Positions 1-7,337 of a DNA stretch of 12,334 nucleotides are shown in pieces; positions within the stretch are counted from its first letter, which is position 1; every line of letters begins with the position of its first letter. The notes under the pieces were generated by a model. That model had not been told where the DNA came from. It worked only from the letters and a program-made list of their open reading frames with translations, and made no database searches. The stretch is from Actinomycetota bacterium. GTDB taxonomy: Bacteria; Actinomycetota; Acidimicrobiia; Acidimicrobiales; Ilumatobacteraceae. A program made the translations under genes and the position numbers. The DNA lies in NCBI GenBank assembly GCA_005788205.1, contig SXYT01000183.1, positions 1-12,334 of the forward strand. The letters are read 5' to 3'.

Positions 1-948
1 ACCGAACGGCCGCTGGTGGCACTCGGCCAGGTCCACGATGCGGCCGTGGTCCTCGACGAGTACGCAGGGCACAGGGTCGGCGTCGTCGGCGCCGGGACCC
101 TGGGTGGGCTGCGTGTGATCGTGGACTGCGCGAACGGCGCGATGGCAGGGGTCGCACCGCGGGTGCTGGCCGCTCTCGGTGCCGACGTCCTCGCCATGAA
201 CGACTCGCCGAACGGCAGGAACATCAACGAGGGCTGCGGCGCCACCGTTCCCGGTCCGCTCGCGGCGCGGGTCGTCTCCGAGGGAGCGGATCTCGGCATC
301 GCATTCGACGGCGACGGCGACCGTCTGATCGCGGTCGATGCCGCCGGCAACATCGTCGACGGAGACCGCATTCTTGCCGTCGCAGCGGTCGACCTTGCCT
401 CGCGCGGTCTGCTCCGCAACAAGGGTGTCGCGGTGACGGTGATGACGAACCTCGGGTTCCACCGTGCGATGGAGGGCGCGGGTGTCGGTGTCGTGGTGAC
501 ACCCGTCGGTGACCGCAACATCCTCGTCGCTCTCGATGAGAACGACTTCGTCCTCGGTGGCGAGCAGAGCGGGCACATCGTGCACAGGGCGCACGCGACC
601 ACGGGTGACGGACTGCTGGCCGCGGTCCTGCTGATGGAGGACCTCAAGCGCACGTCCCGCTCGCTCGCTGAGGCGGCCGCGGTGATGACCGCCTGGCCGC
701 AGGTGATGGTCAATGTGCGCACGTCGGAGAGACTCGCCAACCCGGCGGCCGATCTCGAGCAGGAGATCTCGGCGTGCGAGGGGAGACTGGGAGAGGACGG
801 TCGCATCCTCGTGCGTTCCTCTGGCACCGAACCGCTCGTGCGGGTGATGGTCGAGGCAAGTGACGATGTGACCGCACTCGGGATAGCCGGCGACCTCGCC
901 GGAGCACTTGTGTCCCGTTTCGGCGGCACCATCGAAGGGACGCACTGA
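1..948 (+). CDS. glmM: Phosphoglucosamine mutase, 3' part (5' end outside window)
   Basis: GlmM interconverts glucosamine-6-phosphate and glucosamine-1-phosphate in the cytoplasm, the step between GlmS and GlmU on the way to UDP-GlcNAc. The reading frame is open from base 1, so the first Met at 16 is internal and the true start lies upstream. The missing part would carry the active-site phosphoserine loop. Visible family motifs are the metal-binding loop FDGDGDR (bases 304-324), the sugar-binding loop GEQSGH (559-576) and the C-terminal phosphate-binding loop RSSGTEP (814-834). All have the usual residues and the C-terminal end looks complete. It lies 32 bp upstream of glmS, so two consecutive steps of amino-sugar synthesis are adjacent. 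No anomaly is seen in the visible part. The motif set with glmS next door favours GlmM over other phosphohexomutases. Confidence 0.96.
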   Translation, partial: TERPLVALGQVHDAAVVLDEYAGHRVGVVGAGTLGGLRVIVDCANGAMAGVAPRVLAALGADVLAMNDSPNGRNINEGCGATVPGPLAARVVSEGADLGIAFDGDGDRLIAVDAAGNIVDGDRILAVAAVDLASRGLLRNKGVAVTVMTNLGFHRAMEGAGVGVVVTPVGDRNILVALDENDFVLGGEQSGHIVHRAHATTGDGLLAAVLLMEDLKRTSRSLAEAAAVMTAWPQVMVNVRTSERLANPAADLEQEISACEGRLGEDGRILVRSSGTEPLVRVMVEASDDVTALGIAGDLAGALVSRFGGTIEGTH

Positions 949-967
949 GGCCGCCCGCGCGGCTCAG
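945..967 (+). other. Imperfect hairpin at the glmM-glmS junction
   Basis: CTGAGGCCGC (945-954) can pair with GCGGCTCAG (959-967), giving a 9-bp stem with one bulged G and a 4-base CCGC loop. The left arm overlaps the glmM stop codon. No T-tract follows, so it is not a classical intrinsic terminator, although high-GC actinobacterial terminators often lack one. It directly abuts the putative glmS -10 box, so it could reduce read-through from glmM into glmS. Function is inferred. Confidence 0.35.
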
Positions 968-973
968 TAAGGT
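968..973 (+). promoter_or_regulatory. Putative -10 box for leaderless glmS transcript
   Basis: TAAGGT fits the TANNNT -10 pattern and lies 7 bases before the glmS ATG. That spacing places the transcription start at or next to the A of ATG, as in the leaderless genes common in Actinomycetota. No convincing -35 box is seen about 17 bp upstream. The same bases include AAGG, which could instead act as a weak Shine-Dalgarno sequence 8 bases from the start codon, so the interpretation is ambiguous. Confidence 0.4.
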
Positions 974-980
974 CGGCTCC

Positions 981-3900
981 ATGTGCGGCATCATCGGGAT
1001 CATCTCAAGGCCGTCGGCCCGGCCGGTCCCTTCCGCTGCGGATGTCATCGCTCTTGTCGATGCGGCGGTGGCGGCGGGTGATGACCTCGAGGCCGCCGCG
1101 CGCGGTCTCGCAGCCGCTGATGCCCTGTTGCGGGGGGACGCAGGGATCGTGGCCCTCGCCGGGAATCTCGGTCTCGCGTCCGAGATCAACGCCCGGCTCG
1201 ACCTCGTGGATGCCAGGGCCGATGCGGCAGAGGCCCTCCTCGACGCCATGCACGGTGACTCTGCGGCGATCGATGCAGCGGCAGGCCTGGTGTCAGGTGT
1301 CCGCGATGCGTCGTGGGCACTGCGGCGGGACCGTCTCCGCACCGCTGATGCAGTGAGCGCACTCGCCGGCTCGGGGGCTGCGCCCCACACCCTTCACGGG
1401 TACCTCTCCGTGCAGCAGGCGCTCTCGGCGATCGACCGCATGGAGGTGCGCGGCCGTGACTCCGCAGGCGTGAGTGTCATCGTGTGGGGCACTGACCTGT
1501 CCGCCGTGACGGGACGCTTCGGCGCCGACATTGCACGGCGCGGCGAGGACCTGTTGTTCACCAACAACAGCATCCGCGTGGCGGCGGGGAACCTCGTGTT
1601 CGTCTACAAGGCGGCAGCAGAAATCGGGGAACTGGGGGACAACACCCGGAACATGCGCTCGGCCATCGCTGCGGACGAGGTTCTGCGCGCCGCGCTCGGC
1701 ACGGCCGGTTCCCGTGTCACGGTTCTCGGCCACACGCGCTGGGCGAGCGTCGGCATCATCAGCGAGCCGAACGCCCACCCGGTCACCGGGGAGGAAGTCG
1801 GCGCCGACGGTGACACAACATCGGTCGCCGTCCTGAACGGTGATGTCGACAACCACGCCGACCTGAAGGCGCGCCACGGTCTCCGGTTCGCCGACCCGAT
1901 CACGACCGACGCCAAGGTGATCCCCGCACTGGTCGACAGGCTCCGCGCCACCGAGGTGAGCGTCGAGGGTGCGTTCCGGGCTGCAGTGAGCCAGTTCGAG
2001 GGTTCTGTTGCCGTGGGCTACTGCGACGCCTCCGAGCCCGGCCGCCTGCTCTTTGCCCTCTCCGGCAGCGGGCAGGGCTGCTACGTGGGCCTGGCCGAGG
2101 ACCGCTTCGTGGTGGCGAGCGAGCCCTACGGGGTCGTCGAGGAGACCCACTCGTTCGTGCGTCTCGACGGCGAGACACCGGTCGATACCGCGCGACCCTC
2201 GTCGCGCGGCCAGATCGCTGTGCTCAGGGCGGACTCTGCAGGGACGGTCGCCGGCATCGAGATGACGGCATACGACGGGACCCCGATCGCCCTCGCCGCG
2301 GGGAGCGTGCGCACAGCCGAGGTCACCACCCGTGACATCGACCGCGGTGACGCGCCGCACTTCCTCCTGAAAGAGATCACCGAGGCCCCCCGCAGCTTCC
2401 GCAAGACCCTCCGTGGACGTGTGGCCGAGCACAACGGGATGTTCCTTCCCGAACTCGACGAGGCCACGTTCCCGGCACATGTCCGTGAACGGCTCGCCGC
2501 GGGCACCATCAGGCGCATCCGCGTGATCGGGCAGGGGACGGCGGCCGTGGCCGGGACGTCCCTCGTCCCTGTGCTGAGCGAACTGCTGCCCCACGAGGTG
2601 AACGTCTCGGCGCTCACCGCGACGGAACTCTCGGGTTTCGCCATGGAAGCGGACATGTCAGACATGCTCGTCATCGCGGTGAGCCAGAGCGGCACCACCA
2701 CCGACACGAACCGCACGGTCGACCTCGTCACGGGGCGCGGCGCGGCAGTGATCGCGATCGTGAACCGGCGGGCCAGTGATCTCGCGGCAAAGGCGCACGG
2801 CACCTACTTCACCTCTGACGGCCGCGACATAGAGATGAGCGTCGCGAGCACCAAGGCCTTTTATGCCCAGGTGGCAGCGGGTGCGGTCCTGTCCTGTGCG
2901 GTCGCGCTCCAGTGCGGCGGCTCACCCCAGCGTGTCGACCGGATCCTGCGCTCGCTCGTCGACATGCCCGCGGCCATGGAGAAGGTCCTGGCGGTCCGCC
3001 CTGCAATCGGTGCGATCGCGGCGAGGTTCGCCCCGTCACGCAGGTACTGGGCCGTCGTCGGCAACGGGCCGAACACGGTCGCCGCGAACGAGGTCCGGAT
3101 CAAGCTCTCCGAGCTCTGCTACAAGTCGATCAGTTGCGATGTCACCGAGGACAAGAAGCACATTGACCTCTCCTGCGAGCCGCTGATCCTCGTCTGTGCC
3201 GCCGGGCTCAGCGAGGGCACCGCGGCCGACGTCGCGAAGGAAGTGGCCATCTACAAGGCCCACAAGGCCGTGCCGATCGTCGTCGCCACGGAGGGCAGCG
3301 CGCAGTTCGACGCGGCTGCCGCCGTGATCCACGTGCCGGTCGTGGACCCCACGCTCGGCTTCGTGCTCTCCGCGATGGCCGGTCATCTGTTCGGTTACGA
3401 CGCGGCCCTCGCGATCGACGCGCTCGCGATCCCGTTGCGCCGCCTCCGCGAGGTCGTGGAGCTCGTGGTGGAGCGCGGTGGCAACGGCGAGGAGGCACTG
3501 TCGGCCGTCGCGCGCCGCATCGGCACCACGTCACAGGAGTTCCTCGCCGGCCTGCGCACCGGCCAGTACGACGGCAACCTCGAGGCGAGCACCGCCGTGA
3601 GGGTGGTGTCCCTGCTGCGCATCGTCACTTCCGCGGAGCCGCTGCGCGACTACCAGCGCGAGACCGGACGCGTCGCCACGCCTGCAGTCCTTCTGGATGA
3701 CCTCGTGACCGCGCTGACCCGGGCCGTGGACGAGCTCACGCGCCCCGTCGATGCGATCAAGCACCAGGCCAAGACCGTGACCGTGGGGATCTCGCGCACC
3801 GAGGAGGGTCTCCTCGATGCCGTGCTCGTGCGTGCCGTGCTCGAGGCCGGGGCCGCCCGGGACCACATCTCGTACTCGACGCTCAAGGTGCTGGCCGCTC

Positions 3901-4382
3901 TGGACGGTGCAGTCGCCTCGGTCACCGGTTTCACGCGGTACTCCGTCAACGGTGACCCGCGCGGTGGCTCCGCCACGATCAGCATCGTGGAGCGTGGCGG
4001 TCTCGCGAGGGACCTGTCCTCGCGGGTCGACACGAACCCGTCGCTCGTCGGCACGAAGCGTCGCGTGGCCGACGAGCAGCAGGTGCTCGTCGCACGCGGC
4101 CGCAAGGACGGACGGACCGTCGTCATCGTGCCCGAAGTCAAGGGAGCCGAGACCGTGGGACTCGCGCTGATCCACGTCGTCTTCCACGACACCGTCCCCG
4201 CAGCCACGGCGCGCCGCATCCTCCAGGGATACGACCGCAGGTACGACAGGCTCGTCGACTGGGTGACGGAGACCGAGGGTTCCTTCCGTGAGGACAGACT
4301 CGGCGAGGTCCCGATCGCCGACCTACTCATCCTGCCGGTCTCGGAGAGCGCCGACCACTGGCGCAACGACAGGGGCAACTGA
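981..4382 (+). CDS. glmS: Extended glutamine--fructose-6-phosphate aminotransferase (1133 aa)
   Basis: GlmS makes glucosamine-6-phosphate from fructose-6-phosphate and glutamine, the entry step to UDP-GlcNAc. The glutaminase domain has Cys2, exposed once Met is removed (MCGIIGIIS), RGRDSAG (157-163), HTRWA (251-255, including the ammonia-gate Trp), NAHP (264-267), NGDVDN (286-291) and Asp310. SIS domain 1 (about 510-640) carries SQSGT (568-572) and VASTKA (621-626). SIS domain 2 (about 685-810) keeps Lys708, Glu711 and His727 at the same mutual spacing as E. coli Lys485, Glu488 and His504. The protein is nearly twice the usual ~610 aa. About 125 extra residues, rich in Ala, lie at about 10-145, and about 35 more before HTRWA. 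The C-terminal AKSVTVE-like motif carrying the fructose-binding Lys appears as AKTVTVG at 930-936, about 105 residues late. About 200 unrecognised residues follow it. The start is fixed by the required N-terminal Cys. I infer an active enzyme of a divergent long subfamily; an altered specificity or an allosteric role for the added parts cannot be excluded. Confidence 0.9.
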   Translation: MCGIIGIISRPSARPVPSAADVIALVDAAVAAGDDLEAAARGLAAADALLRGDAGIVALAGNLGLASEINARLDLVDARADAAEALLDAMHGDSAAIDAAAGLVSGVRDASWALRRDRLRTADAVSALAGSGAAPHTLHGYLSVQQALSAIDRMEVRGRDSAGVSVIVWGTDLSAVTGRFGADIARRGEDLLFTNNSIRVAAGNLVFVYKAAAEIGELGDNTRNMRSAIAADEVLRAALGTAGSRVTVLGHTRWASVGIISEPNAHPVTGEEVGADGDTTSVAVLNGDVDNHADLKARHGLRFADPITTDAKVIPALVDRLRATEVSVEGAFRAAVSQFEGSVAVGYCDASEPGRLLFALSGSGQGCYVGLAEDRFVVASEPYGVVEETHSFVRLDGETPVDTARPSSRGQIAVLRADSAGTVAGIEMTAYDGTPIALAAGSVRTAEVTTRDIDRGDAPHFLLKEITEAPRSFRKTLRGRVAEHNGMFLPELDEATFPAHVRERLAAGTIRRIRVIGQGTAAVAGTSLVPVLSELLPHEVNVSALTATELSGFAMEADMSDMLVIAVSQSGTTTDTNRTVDLVTGRGAAVIAIVNRRASDLAAKAHGTYFTSDGRDIEMSVASTKAFYAQVAAGAVLSCAVALQCGGSPQRVDRILRSLVDMPAAMEKVLAVRPAIGAIAARFAPSRRYWAVVGNGPNTVAANEVRIKLSELCYKSISCDVTEDKKHIDLSCEPLILVCAAGLSEGTAADVAKEVAIYKAHKAVPIVVATEGSAQFDAAAAVIHVPVVDPTLGFVLSAMAGHLFGYDAALAIDALAIPLRRLREVVELVVERGGNGEEALSAVARRIGTTSQEFLAGLRTGQYDGNLEASTAVRVVSLLRIVTSAEPLRDYQRETGRVATPAVLLDDLVTALTRAVDELTRPVDAIKHQAKTVTVGISRTEEGLLDAVLVRAVLEAGAARDHISYSTLKVLAALDGAVASVTGFTRYSVNGDPRGGSATISIVERGGLARDLSSRVDTNPSLVGTKRRVADEQQVLVARGRKDGRTVVIVPEVKGAETVGLALIHVVFHDTVPAATARRILQGYDRRYDRLVDWVTETEGSFREDRLGEVPIADLLILPVSESADHWRNDRGN

Positions 4383-4384
4383 CC

Positions 4385-4750
4385 GTGCGCGGCGTGGGAA
4401 TCGACGCGGTCGACATCGAACGGTTCCGGGTCTCGCTGCAGCGCACCCCGACGATGCGGACACGGTTGTTCACGCCCGACGAACTGGCGTCTCTCGCAGA
4501 GGCGAAGGACCCCGTGCCCTCCCTCGCGGCACGGTTCGCGGTCCGAGAGGCTGCGATGAAGGCCATGGGGGTCGGTCTCGGGGCGTTCGACTTCCACGAC
4601 GTCTCCGTCGAGCGGCTGGGGTCCGGCGCGCCGCGTCTCCGCGTCGAGGGACGCGCGCTGGAGCTCGCCGAGAGTCTTGGGATCAACGGCTGGCACGTGT
4701 CCATCACGCACACGTCATCGGTCGCCATGGCGGTCGTCGCGGCGCTCTGA
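4385..4750 (+). CDS. acpS: Holo-[acyl-carrier-protein] synthase
   Basis: AcpS transfers 4'-phosphopantetheine from CoA to the serine of acyl carrier protein, activating it for fatty acid synthesis in the cytoplasm. The 121-aa length is typical. The N-terminal motif VGIDAVDIERF gives the Mg-binding Asp7. The second signature is RFAVREAAMKAMG (50-62) with Glu55; the family normally has KEA here, so Lys is replaced by Arg54, a conservative change. The C-terminal SITHTSSVAMAVVAA corresponds to the usual SISHT segment. The GTG start lies 2 bp after the glmS stop, with AGGGG (4371-4375) 9 bases upstream inside the end of glmS, so it is probably co-transcribed with glmS. In actinobacteria acpS is commonly found in the glmS-nnr-alr neighbourhood. 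Confidence 0.93.
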   Translation: MRGVGIDAVDIERFRVSLQRTPTMRTRLFTPDELASLAEAKDPVPSLAARFAVREAAMKAMGVGLGAFDFHDVSVERLGSGAPRLRVEGRALELAESLGINGWHVSITHTSSVAMAVVAAL

Positions 4751-4797
4751 GCCCCGTCCCGGGCGCTCTTCCCGCTCGCTTTCGCCGGGCCCGCGCC

Positions 4798-4803
4798 TAC
4801 GCT
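4798..4803 (+). promoter_or_regulatory. Putative -10 box for leaderless nnr transcript
   Basis: TACGCT (TANNNT pattern) lies 6 bases before the GTG at 4810, so transcription would begin at or beside the start codon. The 59-bp gap between acpS and nnr is the only sizeable gap before the groES region, and no good Shine-Dalgarno sequence precedes the GTG; both support a leaderless start here. I see no clear -35 box. If real, it is the head promoter of the nnr-to-maf operon. Confidence 0.45.
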
Positions 4804-4809
4804 TGCGGG

Positions 4810-6210
4810 GTGCTTGCCGTCGTGACACCCGAGCAGATGCACGCGGCTGATGCCGCGGCACTCGAGGTCACCGACGACCCCTCCGTCTACATCCGCAGGG
4901 CGGGCCATGCCGTGGCCGAGACAGCCCGCTCGATCATGGGCGGCACGTACGGCCGTCGCGTCACAGTGGTTGCGGGCAAGGGCAACAACGGCAATGACGG
5001 CCGTGTCGCGGCCGCGACCCTCTCGTCGTGGGGTGCGTCCGTCACGGTCACTGACGCGGCCGACGCCCACGGACTCTTTGTCGACCCGCGCACGGCCGAC
5101 ATCCTCATTGATGCCGCGTACGGGACCGGGTTCCGCGGCACATGGTCCCCGCCCGTCGTCATCGACGTCCCTGTCCTCGCGGTCGACATCCCCAGCGGAC
5201 TGGACGGGCGCACCGGTCTGGTCAACGGCGGGGTCCTCGTGGCGGACCGCACTGTCACGTTCGCTGCCCTCAAGCAGGGGATGGTTCTCGGTGACGGGCC
5301 GTCGGTGTGCGGTGTCATCGACATCGTCGATGTCGGAATCGACCCGGGAGACGACGTGGATGTCCATGTGGTCGAGTCTTCTGATGTCCGCATGTGGCTG
5401 CCGCCGCGCGACAGGCACGCTCACAAGTGGTCGCACTCGGTCCGCATCGTCGCCGGCAGTGCAGGGATGCCGGGTGCCGCGTCGCTCGCGTCCGCCGCGG
5501 CGATGCGGGCCGGTGCGGGCATCGTCCATCTCTCCACCCGTGGGGCCGATCGAGCCGGGGCACAGTTCCCCACGGAGGTCGTTCACACACCGTTGCCCGA
5601 GGGTGACTGGTCGCGGGTAGTCGCTTCCGATGCCGCACGGTTCGACAGTCTCGTGGTCGGCCCCGGTCTGGGGCGCGGCGACGACGTCGCCCTGGAGGTC
5701 AGGGAGGTGCTGGCTGCGGTCGGACTGCCCGCGGTCATTGACGGAGACGCTCTCGCGGCATCCGTGGACCCGCGCGGGGGCTACGGCACGCTGCTCGGGC
5801 GGACCGCACAGACCGTCCTCACGCCGCACGACGGGGAGTTCGCGGCGATGGGCGGCGACACAGCGGACCAGGACCGGATCGGTGCCACCGTCGCACTCGC
5901 TGAGGCGTGCGGATGCACGGTGCTGCGCAAGGGCCCGACCACCATCGTGGCCACGGCGGGCCGCCCCACATACCTGGTCGTGTCGGGTGACGAGCGACTT
6001 GCCACGGCGGGCAGCGGAGACGTCCTCGCGGGCATCATCGGCGCGTTCCTGGCACGCGGGCTTGCCGCCCCCGAGGCCGCGGCAGCCGCCGCGTTCGTCC
6101 ACGGGATGGCCGGTTCCTCGCTGCCCGTCGAGGGTGCGATCGCGCGGGACGTGGTGGCGGTCATCGGCGACGTCCTCAATGACATCATGGACACAGGGGC
6201 AGGGCAGTGA
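4810..6210 (+). CDS. nnr: Bifunctional NAD(P)H-hydrate epimerase / ADP-dependent NAD(P)H-hydrate dehydratase
   Basis: This two-domain enzyme repairs hydrated NADH and NADPH: the N-terminal part interconverts the R and S epimers and the C-terminal kinase-like part dehydrates the S form using a nucleotide. With a GTG start the protein has 466 aa and begins MLAVVTPEQMHAADAAA, the usual beginning of the family; GTG 4822 is an alternative. The epimerase domain (about 1-190) has AGKGNNGNDG (55-64; the family norm is GNNGGDG, with one Gly changed to Asn) and VDIPSGLDGRTG (125-136). The dehydratase domain (about 200-460) begins at HKWSHSVRIVAGSAGMPGAA and has GPGLGRGDD (284-292), VIDGDAL (309-315), TPHDGEFA (338-345) and the nucleotide-binding ATAGSGDVLAG (398-408). 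The frame is open further upstream but does not resemble the family there. It overlaps alr by 4 bp. Confidence 0.93.
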   Translation: MLAVVTPEQMHAADAAALEVTDDPSVYIRRAGHAVAETARSIMGGTYGRRVTVVAGKGNNGNDGRVAAATLSSWGASVTVTDAADAHGLFVDPRTADILIDAAYGTGFRGTWSPPVVIDVPVLAVDIPSGLDGRTGLVNGGVLVADRTVTFAALKQGMVLGDGPSVCGVIDIVDVGIDPGDDVDVHVVESSDVRMWLPPRDRHAHKWSHSVRIVAGSAGMPGAASLASAAAMRAGAGIVHLSTRGADRAGAQFPTEVVHTPLPEGDWSRVVASDAARFDSLVVGPGLGRGDDVALEVREVLAAVGLPAVIDGDALAASVDPRGGYGTLLGRTAQTVLTPHDGEFAAMGGDTADQDRIGATVALAEACGCTVLRKGPTTIVATAGRPTYLVVSGDERLATAGSGDVLAGIIGAFLARGLAAPEAAAAAAFVHGMAGSSLPVEGAIARDVVAVIGDVLNDIMDTGAGQ

Positions 6211-7337
6211 GCATCGATTTCTCCCAGCGATGGGCATGGGCAGAGGTGCACACGGGCATCATCCAGCACAACATCGCGGTCATCGCCGAGCGCATCGCAC
6301 CCACCGATGTCTGGGCCGTCGTGAAGGCGAACGGGTACGGTCACGGAGCCGTGCAGGTCGCCGAGGCCGCGCTCACTGCCGGTGCGGGGGGACTGTGCGT
6401 CGCGATCGTCGACGAGGGTGTCGCCCTGCGGCGCGCGGGTATCCAGGCACCGATTCTCGTCCTCAGTGAGCAGCCAGCCGAACTGGCCCCGTTGCTCGTT
6501 GGCTACGCACTCACGCCCACCGTCGCCACCACACTCGGCGCGGCCGCGGTCGCGACCGCGGCACAGGACGCCGGTCGCGAGGTCGGTATCCACCTGAAAG
6601 TCGACACCGGCATGCACCGCATGGGCGCACAACCGGCAGAGGTGCTCGGCATCGCGCAGTTCGTGTCCAGCCACCCGCTCCTCTCGACCGAGGGTCTCTA
6701 CACGCACTTCGCGGTCGCAGACGAACCCGCACACGAGGCCAACGCCCGCCAGCTCGGTCAGTTCACGGGCGTGATCGACAATCTTGCCGAACGCGGCATC
6801 ACGCCTCCGGTCATCCACGCCGCCAACTCGGCCGCCGCACTCGCGAACCCTGCCGCACGCTTCAACATGGCCCGAATCGGCATCGCCACGTACGGCCTGC
6901 TCCCCGGCAACGGGGTGGCGCACGAGTGCAGGGGATTGATTCCCGCGATGTCGCTGAAGGCGAGGGTGTCCGCGGTGCGGTGGGTGGAGGCCGGTCAGGC
7001 AGTGTCCTACGGTCTGCGCACCCCGCTCACATCCCAGTCACTCGTCGCCACGGTGCCGCTGGGGTACGCGGACGGTGTGCCGCGCAGGCTCGGGCACGAG
7101 GGCGGCCACGTCCTCATCAACGGTGCGCCGCGCCGCATCGCCGGCACGGTCACGATGGACCAGTTGATGGTGGACTGCGGGCCGGACAGTTCCGTCTCCG
7201 TGGGGGACGAGGTCGTCCTCATCGGCACACAGGGCGGGCACACGGTGACCGCGGACGACTGGGCCGACCTGACCGGAACGATCGGGTACGAGATCGTGTG
7301 CGGCGTCTCGCCGCGGATCCACAGGCGGTACCTGTGA
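6207..7337 (+). CDS. alr: Alanine racemase
   Basis: A PLP enzyme that interconverts L- and D-alanine, supplying D-Ala for peptidoglycan. At 376 aa it has the usual length. VVKANGYGHG (38-47) contains the PLP-binding Lys40, and VSYGLRTP (266-273) contains Tyr268, the equivalent of the catalytic Tyr265 of the Geobacillus enzyme. LGYADGVPRR (285-294) and GTVTMDQLMVD (313-323) are further family signatures, and DTGMHRMG (133-140) lies in the barrel. The GTG start overlaps the nnr stop as GTGA. Starting there places WAWAEVH in the normal position near the N terminus, whereas the next Met (6231) would cut into it. Nothing in the active site is missing. The next gene again overlaps by 4 bp. Confidence 0.96.
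   Translation: MSIDFSQRWAWAEVHTGIIQHNIAVIAERIAPTDVWAVVKANGYGHGAVQVAEAALTAGAGGLCVAIVDEGVALRRAGIQAPILVLSEQPAELAPLLVGYALTPTVATTLGAAAVATAAQDAGREVGIHLKVDTGMHRMGAQPAEVLGIAQFVSSHPLLSTEGLYTHFAVADEPAHEANARQLGQFTGVIDNLAERGITPPVIHAANSAAALANPAARFNMARIGIATYGLLPGNGVAHECRGLIPAMSLKARVSAVRWVEAGQAVSYGLRTPLTSQSLVATVPLGYADGVPRRLGHEGGHVLINGAPRRIAGTVTMDQLMVDCGPDSSVSVGDEVVLIGTQGGHTVTADDWADLTGTIGYEIVCGVSPRIHRRYL

Noticed and set aside
949..980. glmS ribozyme or riboswitch upstream of glmS
   Set aside because: The gap is only 32 bp, far too short for the glmS ribozyme, and no conserved core is present.
1293..2594. 433-codon minus-strand open frame opposite glmS
   Set aside because: No motif or plausible start context was seen, and it lies opposite the well-conserved glutaminase domain.
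4751..4797. Possible terminator after acpS, pairing CCCGGGCG with CGCCGGG
   Set aside because: The stem is short and bulged, the loop is about 17 bases and no T-tract follows; support is too weak to call it.
4288..4809. Upstream extension of the nnr reading frame through acpS
   Set aside because: The frame stays open only because of high GC. The extension is Arg-rich, overlaps acpS in another frame, and the family N terminus begins at 4810.
4327..6237. 636-codon open frame on the minus strand opposite acpS and nnr
   Set aside because: It is a shadow of a high-GC coding region: the sequence is Arg/Gly/His-rich with no recognisable domain, and the plus strand holds clear genes throughout.
6926..7333. 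Upstream extension of the tsaE frame inside alr
   Set aside because: It lies in an alternative frame over conserved alr sequence; the TsaE family begins at the GTG overlapping the alr stop.
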